Assembly: GCA_037833965.1 (NCBI GenBank)
Contig: AP031357.1
Span: forward strand, 2,996,001 to 3,060,000
DNA from: Marchantia polymorpha subsp. ruderalis
Lineage: Eukaryota; Streptophyta; Marchantiopsida; Marchantiales; Marchantiaceae
Direction of reading: 5' to 3'
DNA: 64,000 bases
This document shows, piece after piece, positions 48,564 through 59,720 of the stretch. The position numbers and the translations under genes are program-made. The notes beneath the pieces were generated by a model. That model did not search any database and was not told the origin of the DNA. It saw nothing but the letters and a program-made list of their open reading frames with translations. Numbering within the stretch: the stretch's first letter is position 1; each line of letters starts with the position of its first letter.

Positions 48564-51500
48564 ATGAAGTCGAAGAATAAGAACATCCCATTCGCTAGTG
48601 CAGAAAACCTTCTCAATCCTTTGTTGGCTTGCCATGCAGTATGTTCTTTACCTCCACAGACATTCAAATCTGTGTGGTTAGCATGTTCTGCTACTAAAAG
48701 CACAGTATTATCTTTGTTCATTTATACTATATGGCTAAACTTAGTTACAACAAGTTAGTGCATGTGCAGCAGTAGGCATGACATAGTAAGCTTACAACGA
48801 TATCGTATTCGCTCTTGTCTAAGGAAGAGAGAGAAGAAATTACGTAACCTCGACATTATTTCTGTTTTTATTTGTTCATCTTTATATAATATTTGATTGT
48901 AACTTGAGGTTATTCTTGCAGTTGATCCAAGATGCTCTTCATCGGTGCAAAGAGTCGCAAGTTGCAACTCGCATCACCGTCACTCTTACAAAATTCGCAA
49001 TGACAGATAGAGATGACCATGTATGTCGAATTTCAGGTATAAATCCGTGTCTGCAAATGGATGAAATCTTGGGAGATGAGACAACTCCTTGAAACACTTT
49101 TCACAGATTTGATTGAAGTTACAATGGAAAACGGAGATGCATGTGATAAGTAAATTTGAGATTTCGTTGTAGTTGTTATTTTGCATTTTCTAGCCTTTAT
49201 TGTGGCTCGGCTGAACAATATATTTGTTTGTTTGGTGTGTGGTACGCTCGTAGTTGCTGATACAGGGTGTGGAGTGAGTAGAGATATGTTTGGAGATTTT
49301 TTTCCATATAAAGCTCGAGGAATTACTGCAGAGTTTGAGTCTACTAATGTAATTTGGGGTAAGAGTTGCCAATGTAGAAAAGGAATGGAATGTGAAAGTG
49401 CTATTTGTATCTTTCTTCTACTATTTTCATCGGAAAGCACAAGCAGGAAATAACAGAGGTAATTGTTTCTGATAAATTTTTTTACATATTCTGATGGTAA
49501 TTCGATTTTTGCAGATGGGGTTCTATACATCACCACGACATGTGAGATTCACCATTTTTGGCGTTCTGAAGATCAATGATTGATTTAAATTTTTTTACAA
49601 ACCTATGTCATGAACATTTGTTTCTTGTGTACTTGTTCAATCAAGAAAATTTTAAAATAATATCTTTCTATTTTATTTTCTAAGTTTGTCTTTCAAATAG
49701 CAAAGAATGTCACTAAAAATTGAATATTTGAAAATAATATCACTAGTTGTGGGTCATGCGTAGGTCTTGATGAGCAGATCATTCGAAATTATGAAATAAA
49801 GATAGGTGTCCATGATTTCAAACATAAAATTGTTCAAAGCAATGAACAAAGCAAACATACCTCCTTCAGGTAACTGAATTACTTTTGTGCAATGCTTGTG
49901 TCAAACTTTCTATTGAAATCAAAGATACATGTTGTTTTCATCATGAGTTAATACATGTATATAATATATATAGAATTTTTGAAATCCGCAAAACTACAGG
50001 GGTACAGAGATTTCGATATTGTTGGAAGGAAATCCGATCAATCTTCAGAAGTACGTTCAAGATTTGTGTGAGAAGGTATTCATTTGCTTTGCAAGAATAG
50101 CGCAATAGTTCCAGTCAAATTTCCAGATTTACCCGATCTTAATTTTTTTTAAAAAAAGTATTCAAGAGATTCTAGAATTTTTATGTTCTATACTGAATTG
50201 GATGTGATATTTTAGTTCGTAAACTTATCTCTATAGAGGATAAAGTTTGAAGTGTATGAACATAAAACATAGTAAAATTATTATTAACCACTAACTTCTA
50301 TTTTCCTACTGGAATGCACATATTTTACAGATGACGATACTGAATTTGCAGGTAAGAAAAGGGATTACAGATTCATAGAGATCTTGGATCTATTAAAACT
50401 AGTCAAATTTTTGATCGCTTGTGAGGGATGATTAGAAATTTGTTCGACGAATAAAGTCTATGCATTAATTGAAGATGTATATTTTTCTTGGTAATTGTGC
50501 ACTAAGTTACACTTTATGGTTCCAGTATATCATAAGACACCAAGGGCATTGTTCGTATGAAAGATCTATAACATACTAATGTAATCTTGGAGCAGGATGT
50601 GTTTGTGGAATTCTGCGAAGAAACACTTAATCCACATGACAAGCGCCAAACAAATTGCTTGTCTTTATGCGATGGAGGGAGAAAAGTTGATGAATTTTCT
50701 TCAACTTTGGATCTGATGTGTCTTGGATTGGAAGATTACACTTTCAAGTACATCTACAAGTCCATACGAAGATCCGGACACCTGAATGAACTGATGTAAG
50801 TGTGGGATATTGTCCAACAGGCGACAGCAAGTAATATGCAAGGATGTTGTACCAGTGGATGAGCCATATATACATTGATAGTAAAGTACCAAGATAATTA
50901 TAGCAAAAACTATGGGGAGACCCAATCAAGCCGTGCATGGATGCACTCAGAGCAAGGGGAGATGCAATTGTACGCAAAATAAAAATAAAAATGATTCTTT
51001 ACATGTGGCAGCTTGTGGCTCTGTACCATGATTCTAACTCTAGGAGTCATGATATTTCAGGCGAGACATCAGGTTTGGCAAAGCCGAAACTATCTCACAG
51101 GCAGGATCAAACAAAAGAGAGTGGACATTGCAAGCTTGTTTGATTTTGATTGTCAAAGAAATTCAAGGCAAAGAGATGATGAACTCCGAAGCTGAGCGTC
51201 CCTTGCAGACACAGGTGAATTTTTTTTCTCAATTGGTGAAGTTGGAAGATGACTCAATTCGTGAACAGGACATTGTATGGTTTTACTAGAGACTACTGTT
51301 TGGACTCCTCACATCATGGATTGGTTGTCCGTACTAAGCTGCTCATGCCATTGCTTTGCATTGACTCTCCATTTTTTTGGACTTTGGTTTTGCAATACAG
51401 ATAACTTTTTTTGATAATCATTACTTACATTCGCAAATCCCAAAGTCTGCGCTCCGAGCTCTAAGTAGAGTGGATTGGTCGAAGATTGGACTTCGGATCA

Positions 51501-52324
51501 AGAAGAGATCTATCCAATTCTGCAACCAAGCTCCCTCTGGTGTCATTGTGTGGGATCAATACCCGAAGGATATTGAGCGCTTGGACTTGGTGCTACATAG
51601 AGTTGGAAGATATATCCTTATCAGCAATGTTATTTTACAGATCTTTCCTGGATTGAGCATGATCTACAATATACATTATTTCACAGAAGTGTATTTACTT
51701 TCATGTTGTCGTAGCCTTCAATGAAGTCACTCTCCTTAACAGGCATCACCCTCAAGTCAGACACTCTATAGAGGAGAGTATACGGTGACCAAGAAGACCA
51801 TCGAAGCTGCCTTGAACGACTTGAAGTATAACTGCCCTCAAATCTTGTCTACACCACATGAAAGTCGTGTAAGTTCCTTGCCTGACGACCTTGTAGAAGG
51901 TACTTTGAAGCTTTTATGTGAACGATCACAATGATATACAAAGATGTATATATCTATGCTATTGTTCTAAGCCTCTGCAAAATTGAAGGATGTCCAGTGA
52001 AACTTGGCTTGTATGCAGGTGCAGACTAGCATTCCTGATCTGGCCGCTTGCATTTCAGGTATCATCAAAAGTTCCGAAAAAGAAGACTTTAAGGAAGATT
52101 GTGCAAGCATCCTCAACCTGCCTTCGGGCGAATTGGGTGATATGAGACAGGCCATTGAGGCTAAGCTGTTGGCAGCATTTAACAGGCAAATACATCCTAG
52201 TCAGACTGAGAAGGCATCCAGCATACTCAAATTCGAAGACATCCAAAACTTGCTGGATCATACACCAGAGATGGGAGGAGATGACTTCAATTCAGAATGC
52301 AGCAAAGTATGGAACTATTTATAA
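48564..52324 (+). CDS. MTOPVIB: Meiotic DNA topoisomerase VIB-like subunit
   Basis: Thirteen exons: 48564-48638, 48922-49020, 49119-49149, 49254-49358, 49515-49541, 49764-49869, 50000-50075, 50331-50351, 50596-50795, 51061-51214, 51401-51601, 51743-51868 and 52019-52324. They give 508 residues, close to Arabidopsis MTOPVIB. In order it shows LIQDALHRCKESQVATRITV, IADTGCGVS (69-77, the GHKL G1 loop), WDGVLYITTT, RGTEISILLE (148-157), the LGLEDYTFKYI segment, SRVDWSKIGL with VWDQYPKDIERLDLVLH, and a C-terminal helical part. These match plant MTOPVIB blocks. The family pairs with SPO11-1 and SPO11-2 to make meiotic double-strand breaks. The position of the ATPase Glu/Asn box is degenerate (ALIQDALHR), as expected for this family. 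Three exons of 21, 27 and 31 bases make automatic prediction hard. The least certain is the 31-base exon 3, chosen because it restores phase. Start is the ATG of the open first exon; it could be further upstream. Confidence 0.88.
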
Positions 52325-52909
52325 TCGAGTCAATCCTAACTGTGCGGCTAGATTAAGCACCTTTGTTGCTCATCCAGCTGGTCATAAACCCGGGAGTCAG
52401 AATGAAATATTCTCTGCAAAATAGGATAGAAGATTTGATTGTGCTCCTTTATTCGGTCCATCCACAACAGTATGAACTTTAGGCTGTGCTTATTTGTGTA
52501 GCTCGAAGAATTCGTAGATTGATACGCACACCCTAAGATAGTCTGTCCACAAAGAGAGTAGTGCCCTATGATGGAGAATTCTGTAAATAAGTTGAACTAC
52601 ATATGATTGTGCAAAGCAAGTAAAAGGCCGAATTGAGCAGAGCGAACATCTCAAAGTCACAGCCTAAGCATATCCCTCGTAGTGAGGAACATATTGCACA
52701 ATTGACAAGATTGTTGAAGTGAATGTGATTTCTGTGCTACATGACTACGACCTAAAATGATCGATCCTGGTAACCCTCTAATCTATAAGCATCTTTCCTG
52801 GACTGCTTCCCATTTAATGTACTACAATGGCACTAGGTTTCTTGATGTTGACAGAACTCCAGATTGTCAATAATTCAGAACGAAGTCTATTATCTGCTTG
52901 GTTTGCACA
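52325..52909. other. Short gap between convergent MTOPVIB and PIG-X genes
   Basis: 585 bases separate two stop codons facing each other, so this is probably all 3' UTR, possibly overlapping. No other feature was seen. Confidence 0.55.
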
Positions 52910-53767
52910 TCAATTGGACATGTTGGAGAACAGTAAAATGAGAACAACCCCAGCAAGAGCAGCACTTGTTGTATAAACATCCACTAACGAGGAGTGCAGA
53001 GGGTAACCCGTTGGTATGAACCAGTGGAGCGTCTGTGACGGCAGAAATGTGACCGGCTGGATGCAGGTCCTCTCAGAATGTTGTGTCGATGATACATCTG
53101 TTTTTCTACAATTAACCATCACTTGGGGCATGGTGAGGTTCAATTGAAAGTAAGTATCTGCACTTGAAGGCGGGTACCGAGCATGCAATGGCAAAGCAAC
53201 AGTCGACTGAAGTTGTCGTCGTTCGACGCCAACTACCTCCACGAAGGTCTGATGTATCACCACGATCGACTGACTGGAGGATCTCGCAGGCCGCTCAAGG
53301 TCCACATCCCCAAAGATCAGAACATTCTTAAAGGACTTCTGCTGCTTTAATCGCTGGAGCTGAAAAGGATCCGCGAACACCCCATTCGAAAGCTTCTCAA
53401 TTAAAATCAGATCACAATCCTCTGCCGACTGTGAACTTTGATCCGCATCGTATTCAACTGTGATGTCTGTATGAAGTTCACGATGAGCCCCGTTGCCTAT
53501 TAAGTTTCTCTGCAAGGATACGACTGTCGCCCTAGGGCCGATGGTGACGAGATTCTCTGCTGCTGCTGGCCTTGCTAGAGGCGAAAACAGAAGATCCTCC
53601 ACCTGAATCTCGTTGATAGCAACCTTCTCCTTGTCGTTCACAATGTCGCTTAGCCTGCACAAATCCGTTCCCTGGAGCTTACTCGAGAGCCGATCATCGT
53701 TCGTCCACCCACTAATTCGTGTCGCGAAGGAGATGAAAAGCACTAAAACTGTGCAGATGTTTCTCAT
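52910..53767 (-). CDS. PIG-X/PBN1 subunit of GPI mannosyltransferase I, intronless
   Basis: A single minus-strand frame of 285 residues. The first 20 residues are a typical cleavable signal peptide (hydrophobic core LVLFISFA). The lumenal part carries the PIG-X/PBN1 signatures: LPLHARYPP (192-200, the HARY motif) in the domain centre, then Cys220 and Cys235, and LHWFIPTGYPLHSSLV just before the membrane. Residues about 264-281 form one transmembrane helix with a very short cytosolic tail. In animals PIG-X stabilises PIG-M, which adds the first mannose to GPI-anchor precursors on the lumenal side of the ER; yeast PBN1 is the relative. The same role here is inferred by homology. Length matches the plant and animal proteins. 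The start is the only ATG that gives a signal peptide. Confidence 0.88.
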   Translation of the reverse strand: MRNICTVLVLFISFATRISGWTNDDRLSSKLQGTDLCRLSDIVNDKEKVAINEIQVEDLLFSPLARPAAAENLVTIGPRATVVSLQRNLIGNGAHRELHTDITVEYDADQSSQSAEDCDLILIEKLSNGVFADPFQLQRLKQQKSFKNVLIFGDVDLERPARSSSQSIVVIHQTFVEVVGVERRQLQSTVALPLHARYPPSSADTYFQLNLTMPQVMVNCRKTDVSSTQHSERTCIQPVTFLPSQTLHWFIPTGYPLHSSLVDVYTTSAALAGVVLILLFSNMSN

Positions 53768-55938
53768 GGCGGTCTACACTACACTGAAGGCACACATCCA
53801 CTGAACGAACCTGCACCTGAATAAAAGGTTTCCTTCCACGTTTCACAAAATCACCGGAATAGCAGTCAACATACAAAACCCCAAATCTCGTCGAGTCCCA
53901 GTTCTCTGTATTGTGTCGGGACGTGAAGCCCGGGAACCATATTCCGATTCCCTCCGATTCTCTCCGGTCACCGCTCGAGAATTACTTGTTCCGATTAGAC
54001 GTCTTCCTTTCTTCCCGTCGCAGAATCCGAAAGTCGGCAACAGTTCGACTAAGCCGAATGTACCTTCCCGACCGCAACCGTGACCGTGATCGGCGCCGGA
54101 GATGATTTCAAAACCAGTTCTCTAACCAAAGTGAAGTGTTCTTCTGCCTACACTTGCCAGACAGAGGAACAGGGGACATATGAATTGGACGTGAGAAGCT
54201 CTGTTCTTCAACAAGCAGAAATACAGATATGCAGAAATTAGTATGACAGAATGCCGGAATCATTCATCGGTCGGCCGGTTTCATACATCGACACATGCTC
54301 CCCACCGCAAGGGTTCTCCTTCCATCAACCCGAAAAAGAGCCCGACGGAGCTCTAACGCAAAACTTCGATGCTGGTTTGTCTCTGGAAAGTCATAGAGTA
54401 GAAACTCTCGAGGGGACGAGCTCCTGTCGGGCCTTCCTTCCAGTCCCATGACCCAAACTTCTCTCGTCTTTTGTCTCATCCAGCAGCCTCCTCGCCAGCA
54501 CTTCGATCCGAGGGAGATTTTCCGATGTGACCAGAAAAGTGCACTAACGGTGTCTTTGGTATGGTGCAGTAGTTGATCCCCAGAATTTCTTGTCTCTTTT
54601 CCTGTTTTGTTCCTTCTCATGGGAAAAAATTCTGCGGGACTAGAACTTCATCTTCCTAATGACAAGAATCAGCCTCATCAGCCCCTTACCCACAATGGCA
54701 ATTATCACCCGTCCACAGACAAGCCATTGCTTCATACATTCTTCAATCAAATCCACACTTGTGAAGGAGGCAAGAGTGAATAATATATCCACCGGCTCTG
54801 CAACCAAAATGGATGACGATGAAGACCACGACAAACTCAGATATCATCAATCACTCGTCGTTCCCTTAGCATCCTCATCATCATCCCCCTCTCTAAGTTT
54901 TAGAAAAAAAATTGTTGAAAATAGTACATCAATAGTTGCGTCTTAGGTTGTCGACAAAAATCTGCCCTTAGCAAGAGTTCAAAACAGAGGCAAAGATCAG
55001 TAGTCAGTATGGACATAAGATCATACTGATGCAAGTCCGAAGGTCCAACAACTCTGACCATGCATCCTCATCATTTTCGTCATGTGAGTGCTATCCGCTT
55101 TCTACATTCAAAGTCATCAGTATCTAAGAAGTGGGGAATCGAATTGAAAATCGAAGTGCCGAATATCGATGACGAGATACGTCCTCCATCGCCAAAGTTG
55201 CCATCGACGATCCGCGCTCCGAACCAACCAGCACCGACATGATCGAGACGCAAGCACATCCCAAGCAGCCAGCCCAACGCGGTACAGCGAGGCGATCAGG
55301 CTGACTAGGAGACCACACGTCAGCGAGAGAGCGTGCCACGTCACCGGGAGGTGACGCGCCAGGATGGCATACATTTATACACACACACAGAGACAGACCT
55401 GTAAGAAAGGGGAAAGGAAAAACGGAACAAGGAAAAACGGCGATTCGCTTCCACTCGAGAGTTCTTGTACGAAGAGCAGGGCCGAGCGGGTCCCGGGCAC
55501 GAGGCTCTTGTAGCGCGGGGCGGAGGGCGGGGAAAGGAGCAAAGGGACAGAGAACGGGATGGGAATTCGCTGGTTGCAAGAGGAGGGGGGCCGGAGGGCC
55601 CGGATGTGCTGCCATTGGATAGAGCAATGGATTGCAGAAAACGAGAGAAGGAAGGACGCAGACCGACAGCAGACAGCAGACATGGAGATCGCCGTCGTCC
55701 ACTGCAACAAATAAATCGGACTCACTCGGCCGAGCGGATCGCTGGTCCATTGACAGTAGTCTGTAGCAGTAGCGGTAGGAGTCGTAGCTCAGCAGCAGCA
55801 GCAGAGTGAACGAGCTGGAGAAGAAGAAGAAGAAGGTGCAGCCCAATCTTCTCTCAGGCAGCTGGAACATTAGCAGCAGCAGCAGCAGCAGCGAGGAGGC
55901 TCGGACGAACTGACCGACACGGAGAAAGGAGGTCGTAG
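53768..55938. promoter_or_regulatory. Divergent promoter region of PIG-X and EGY2
   Basis: The two genes are transcribed away from each other, with 2171 bases between start codons. The segment 55380-55938 is purine-rich on the + strand and likely holds the EGY2 leader. A 248-residue minus-strand frame at 55870-55124 is the antisense of this low-complexity DNA and not a credible gene. 54000-54900 shows nothing recognisable. Confidence 0.45.
55792..55892. repeat. CAG and GAA triplet repeats in the EGY2 leader
   Basis: CAG triplets at about 55792-55805, GAA triplets at about 55819-55836 and seven AGC triplets at about 55872-55892 precede the start codon at 55939. Confidence 0.8.
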
Positions 55939-57978
55939 ATGGTGTGGCGGATTGGAGCTGCTCCCGCTGCTGCGTCCGTGGGCTGTGGACTTCGTGTGGA
56001 TTTTTTGGCGGGGGAGCAATGTGCTAAAAGTGTCAGTCAGCCTTCATTTCGGGGAGGAGCTGCACCAGCACCAGCACCAGCATCGTTGTCGTCGTCGTCA
56101 TTGTCCTCGTTTGGGGGTGGCCGTAAGCAACGCATGAGAGTCCAGGAGGTTTTGGTAGGGGTTGCAAGGTATCGTCCTTCTTTTCGTGACCAGCAGCAGC
56201 AGAGGCAAAAGTTGCATCCGAATTGTTTTTTATCGCAAATGTTAACCCCAAGAGCAACTACCTTATGTAGTAGTAGTGGTCAGGTAGTAAGTTGTGCGAA
56301 TGCATTCATCAATGCGCGGAATTTAAGCTCAAATTGTCAGCTTAGGAGGGATAGGAAGCAGGGCTATGGGCATGGGGCTATCCTGCGACAGGGCGAGAGG
56401 ATTTTGGGCCCCAGGGGTCTGGGACAGTGCGGAGCTCTCGTAGTCGGAGGAAGCGGAAATTGGAGCTCTGTCAAGGGATGCAGATGGAAGCAGCAGCAGA
56501 AGAGATCCAGGATTAGGGTTCGAGGTGCCGCTGGTGATGGAGATGATAAAGAAAGTGGGGCATCGGTAACGACGGAAGAAAAGGAGCCAGAAGCGAAAGA
56601 AGTGAATCAATTGGTCGATTCCACTCCGTCCTCTTCATCATCTGGCAGTCCTCCACCGGGCGACGGCGAGGAGTTACCAATTCAATTGCTTCCGCACGCA
56701 TTCAGCTTCGTAGAGCTCATCGGGCCCGAGAAGGTGGATCCCGAGGACATTAAAATCCTGAAAGAGAAGGTGTTTGGGTACACCTCATTCTGGATCACGG
56801 GGCAGGAGCCGTTTGGAGATTTGGGGGAGGGAGTGCTGCTGCTGGGGAATCTGAGGGGCAACCGGGATGAGGTCTTTGCGAAGCTGCAGCGAGGGCTCAA
56901 GGAGAAAATGGGCAACAAGTACGACATGTTCATGGTGGAGGAGCCGAACGCCGAGGACGAGGATCCCAGAGGCGGCCCGCGAGTGAGCTTCGTGCTCTTG
57001 AGACAGGAGGTTTCCGACACAGGACCCACCACATTGTGGCAGTACATCGTCGCCATCATTCTTTTCGTCCTCACGGGCGGCACTTGCCTGGAATTGGGAA
57101 TCTCATCGCAATTATCCCGCCTCCCTCCCGAAGTAGTCCAGTACATTACCAACCCCGAGACCACGGTGCCCCCCGACCTACAAGTCCTCGTGCCATACGT
57201 CGATTCCGCGCTCCCTCTGGCCTATGGAGTCTTCGGAGTGCAGCTCTTCCACGAGCTGGGCCACAGGCTCGCTGCGGCGCCCAGGAACGTCAAATTGGGC
57301 ATCCCCTACTTCATCCCCAACATCACTCTGGGAAGCTTTGGTGCTATCACGCAGTTCAAGTCCATCTGCCCGGACCGAACGTCCAAATTCGATGTCTCCA
57401 TGGCCGGGCCTCTCGCAGGGGGTCTGCTGTCTCTCGCCATGTTCGGCGTGGGGTTGATCTTGTCGACAAATCCCGAGGCCAGCAGTCAGGTCGTCCAAGT
57501 GCCGAGCCTCCTGCTGCAGGGATCGTTGCTGCTGGGCCTGGTGACGAGGGGTGCTCTGGGTTACACCGCCCTCCATGCCACAACTGTGTCGATTCATCCG
57601 CTCGTGATCGCTGGGTGGTGCGGATTGACCACCACGGCCTTCAACCTGCTGCCGGTGGGGTGCCTCGATGGTGGACGAGCCATCCAAGCAGCTCTGGGCA
57701 AGACGGCATTGAACATCTCCGGGCTGATCACGTACCTGCTGTTGGGGCTCGGTGCATTGGGCGGGCCCTTGTCCTTGCCCTGGGGTTTGTACATTATTAT
57801 CGCACAGAGGTCTCCAGAGAAGCCTTGCTTGAATGATGTATCGGACGTGGGCTCGTGGAGGAAGGGGTCGCTGCTGCTGATCAGCTTGTTGGTGATTGCC
57901 ACTCTTCTGCCTGTTTGGGACGAGCTGGCCGAGGAGTTAGGAATAGGAATTGTGAACACTCTTCAAGTTATGGACTAA
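55939..57978 (+). CDS. EGY2: EGY2-type plastid site-2 metalloprotease, intronless
   Basis: One open frame of 679 residues; Arabidopsis EGY2 has about 556. Residues 1-about 200 are Ser/Gln/Arg-rich, contain short homopolymer runs and include the plastid transit peptide. The EGY2-specific soluble segment starts near FSFVELIGPEKVDPEDIKIL, then GYTSFWITGQEPFGDLGEG. The membrane protease core has at least five hydrophobic helices from about 372. The zinc site is HELGH at 438-442, with the third ligand Asp577 in FNLLPVGCLDGGR. The family block IPNITLGSFGAITQFKSI lies between them. Both metal-binding motifs are intact, unlike EGY3, so it should be an active intramembrane protease of the thylakoid or envelope. 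EGY2 in flowering plants affects hypocotyl growth, fatty-acid synthesis and photosystem II protein levels. The C-terminal LPVWDELAEELGIG is characteristic. Start is the first ATG of a frame that is open throughout. Confidence 0.96.
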   Translation: MVWRIGAAPAAASVGCGLRVDFLAGEQCAKSVSQPSFRGGAAPAPAPASLSSSSLSSFGGGRKQRMRVQEVLVGVARYRPSFRDQQQQRQKLHPNCFLSQMLTPRATTLCSSSGQVVSCANAFINARNLSSNCQLRRDRKQGYGHGAILRQGERILGPRGLGQCGALVVGGSGNWSSVKGCRWKQQQKRSRIRVRGAAGDGDDKESGASVTTEEKEPEAKEVNQLVDSTPSSSSSGSPPPGDGEELPIQLLPHAFSFVELIGPEKVDPEDIKILKEKVFGYTSFWITGQEPFGDLGEGVLLLGNLRGNRDEVFAKLQRGLKEKMGNKYDMFMVEEPNAEDEDPRGGPRVSFVLLRQEVSDTGPTTLWQYIVAIILFVLTGGTCLELGISSQLSRLPPEVVQYITNPETTVPPDLQVLVPYVDSALPLAYGVFGVQLFHELGHRLAAAPRNVKLGIPYFIPNITLGSFGAITQFKSICPDRTSKFDVSMAGPLAGGLLSLAMFGVGLILSTNPEASSQVVQVPSLLLQGSLLLGLVTRGALGYTALHATTVSIHPLVIAGWCGLTTTAFNLLPVGCLDGGRAIQAALGKTALNISGLITYLLLGLGALGGPLSLPWGLYIIIAQRSPEKPCLNDVSDVGSWRKGSLLLISLLVIATLLPVWDELAEELGIGIVNTLQVMD

Positions 57979-59616
57979 TGCGATCCGGTTCTCATCTTCT
58001 TACTGGCTTTGTCGGCCACGGATGTAATCATAGCAATTATACAAACTTCAGCTCTGGATTTAACGTAGGCCTGTCTTTGTCGAGAGGGTACTTTGCACAT
58101 TGCAACTTGGTGTACAAATTGATTACAGATTCAAGACCTGAGCCGATCACCTGGTTCTGTTGATAATATGTAGAATTGCAAGAGACTGACAAGAAGGTGT
58201 CACAAGTCTGTTGCGGGTCGTATTCTTTTTCGCTGACAGTCCTGTGAATTCGGCATTTGATCTCTAGTTTTGTAAGCATCAGTTTTCGTCGACGCATCTC
58301 CATCGAGTTTAGACTGTGGGTTCAAGATCAGACAGTGGCCTAAACGGACTCCAACCCTCCAGTATAATTCTTGAGTTTTCATCCATGATAACATTTGCTA
58401 CTAACTTGAATTCCAAGCTCCAGTCATACAGATATGAATTGACATCGATTATTGCATCAAATTAATTGCACGATAGCATCCTCGAGGATATCGCTAATGA
58501 AGTATTTTACTAGGACGAGGTCTCAGTACAGCCAGTTCTGTGGTCTTCAGGCAATGGCAAATGCAAAGACCGAGGACCGGGAGTTCTTCGAGGGATCAGA
58601 AAAGTGCACATTACAATTCTTGTTCGGCAATGGTGCAATTTTATAGTTTTTGGTCTTGGATCGTTGCACTTGCAGGGCGATTGAATCTGTAGGCTTCTTA
58701 TATGTATTAAAATATACTGCACTATATGCTGATTCTTTTAACTATCTCAGTGTTTAGATCTAGTGACGTGAACAGTAACGGGCGGTAGGTTACAAAGGGT
58801 GACACCGTAGTGCAAGCCAAGGGTAATCCACGGGGGCTGAACGTTTTCTGCACTCTCTGATTCCTTTATCTGATAATCTCGCACTCTCCCATTCTGCTCA
58901 CCCCAGTCTACCTTACCTTGAGGAAAATGACATTGCTTTCACAGAAACCGAAGGCTATGAAGATAATGATGACCTCGTTTTCACTCCATACCCAAGCTTA
59001 ATGAAACCTGTGCAATGTGCACAGTTTTGGATTTACCCATTCATTCAGCCGTCATAAATCCAGGCTGGTGCTACTCTGCAAGATGAACTCATGATGCAGC
59101 CCTTAGACATCTGAATGTTGGAATATTATATACCTGTTGTGAGAGTATGGGAACCTTTCGTCTTTCATTGTTTCCTTCAAAGGATAATTCAGTGATTTAG
59201 CTCTGTAGAATCTGTTCCGGAAGTTGTGGTTGAAATGATGTGTGCTATTCTGGGCTATGCGTATGTTCGGCAGTTCAGTCACCCACCCTCAACCGTACGC
59301 GTCAAGAACGATTTTCAGAACATTCCTGTGATTTCACTCATATCGAGAATGCACTACTTCTTGGTCTTTGCTCTATAATTGCCCTTTCGTTGCGAACTCG
59401 AAAGAGGAGGAAATTATGAGCATTCGCTTACAAGTTTAGGAGGACACTTTTTTCTGGACTGCTGAATGGACTGTCCAAGTTTTCTTCCTACTGCCACAAC
59501 AAATGGAAGCTCGGAGCTGGTGAATACGAGAGATGCATGAACAGGAATCACACGTGAAGCATATGGGCATCTGATAACAGCAGATGGCGAATGGAAGATA
59601 GGTCAACAGTACCTAC

Positions 59617-59720
59617 GTAGTTGCAATCATGTTCGCATCTTTGAGCATCTGGCACGAAGGATCAACGAGTAGTTGCAATCATGTTCGCATCTTTGAGCAT
59701 CTGGCACGAAGGATCAACGA
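59617..59720. repeat. Exact 52-bp tandem duplication
   Basis: Copy one (59617-59668) and copy two (59669-59720) both begin GTAGTTGCAATCATG and end AGGATCAACGA, with no difference seen. This points to a very recent event or an assembly artefact. Confidence 0.92.

Noticed and set aside
55124-55870. 248-residue open frame on the minus strand
   Set aside because: It is antisense to the purine-rich EGY2 leader. Its Phe, Leu and Ser runs come from simple repeats, and it has no family signature.
57036-57836. 266-residue second-frame ORF within EGY2
   Set aside because: It overlaps the clearly conserved protease core in another frame. The high GC content explains its openness.
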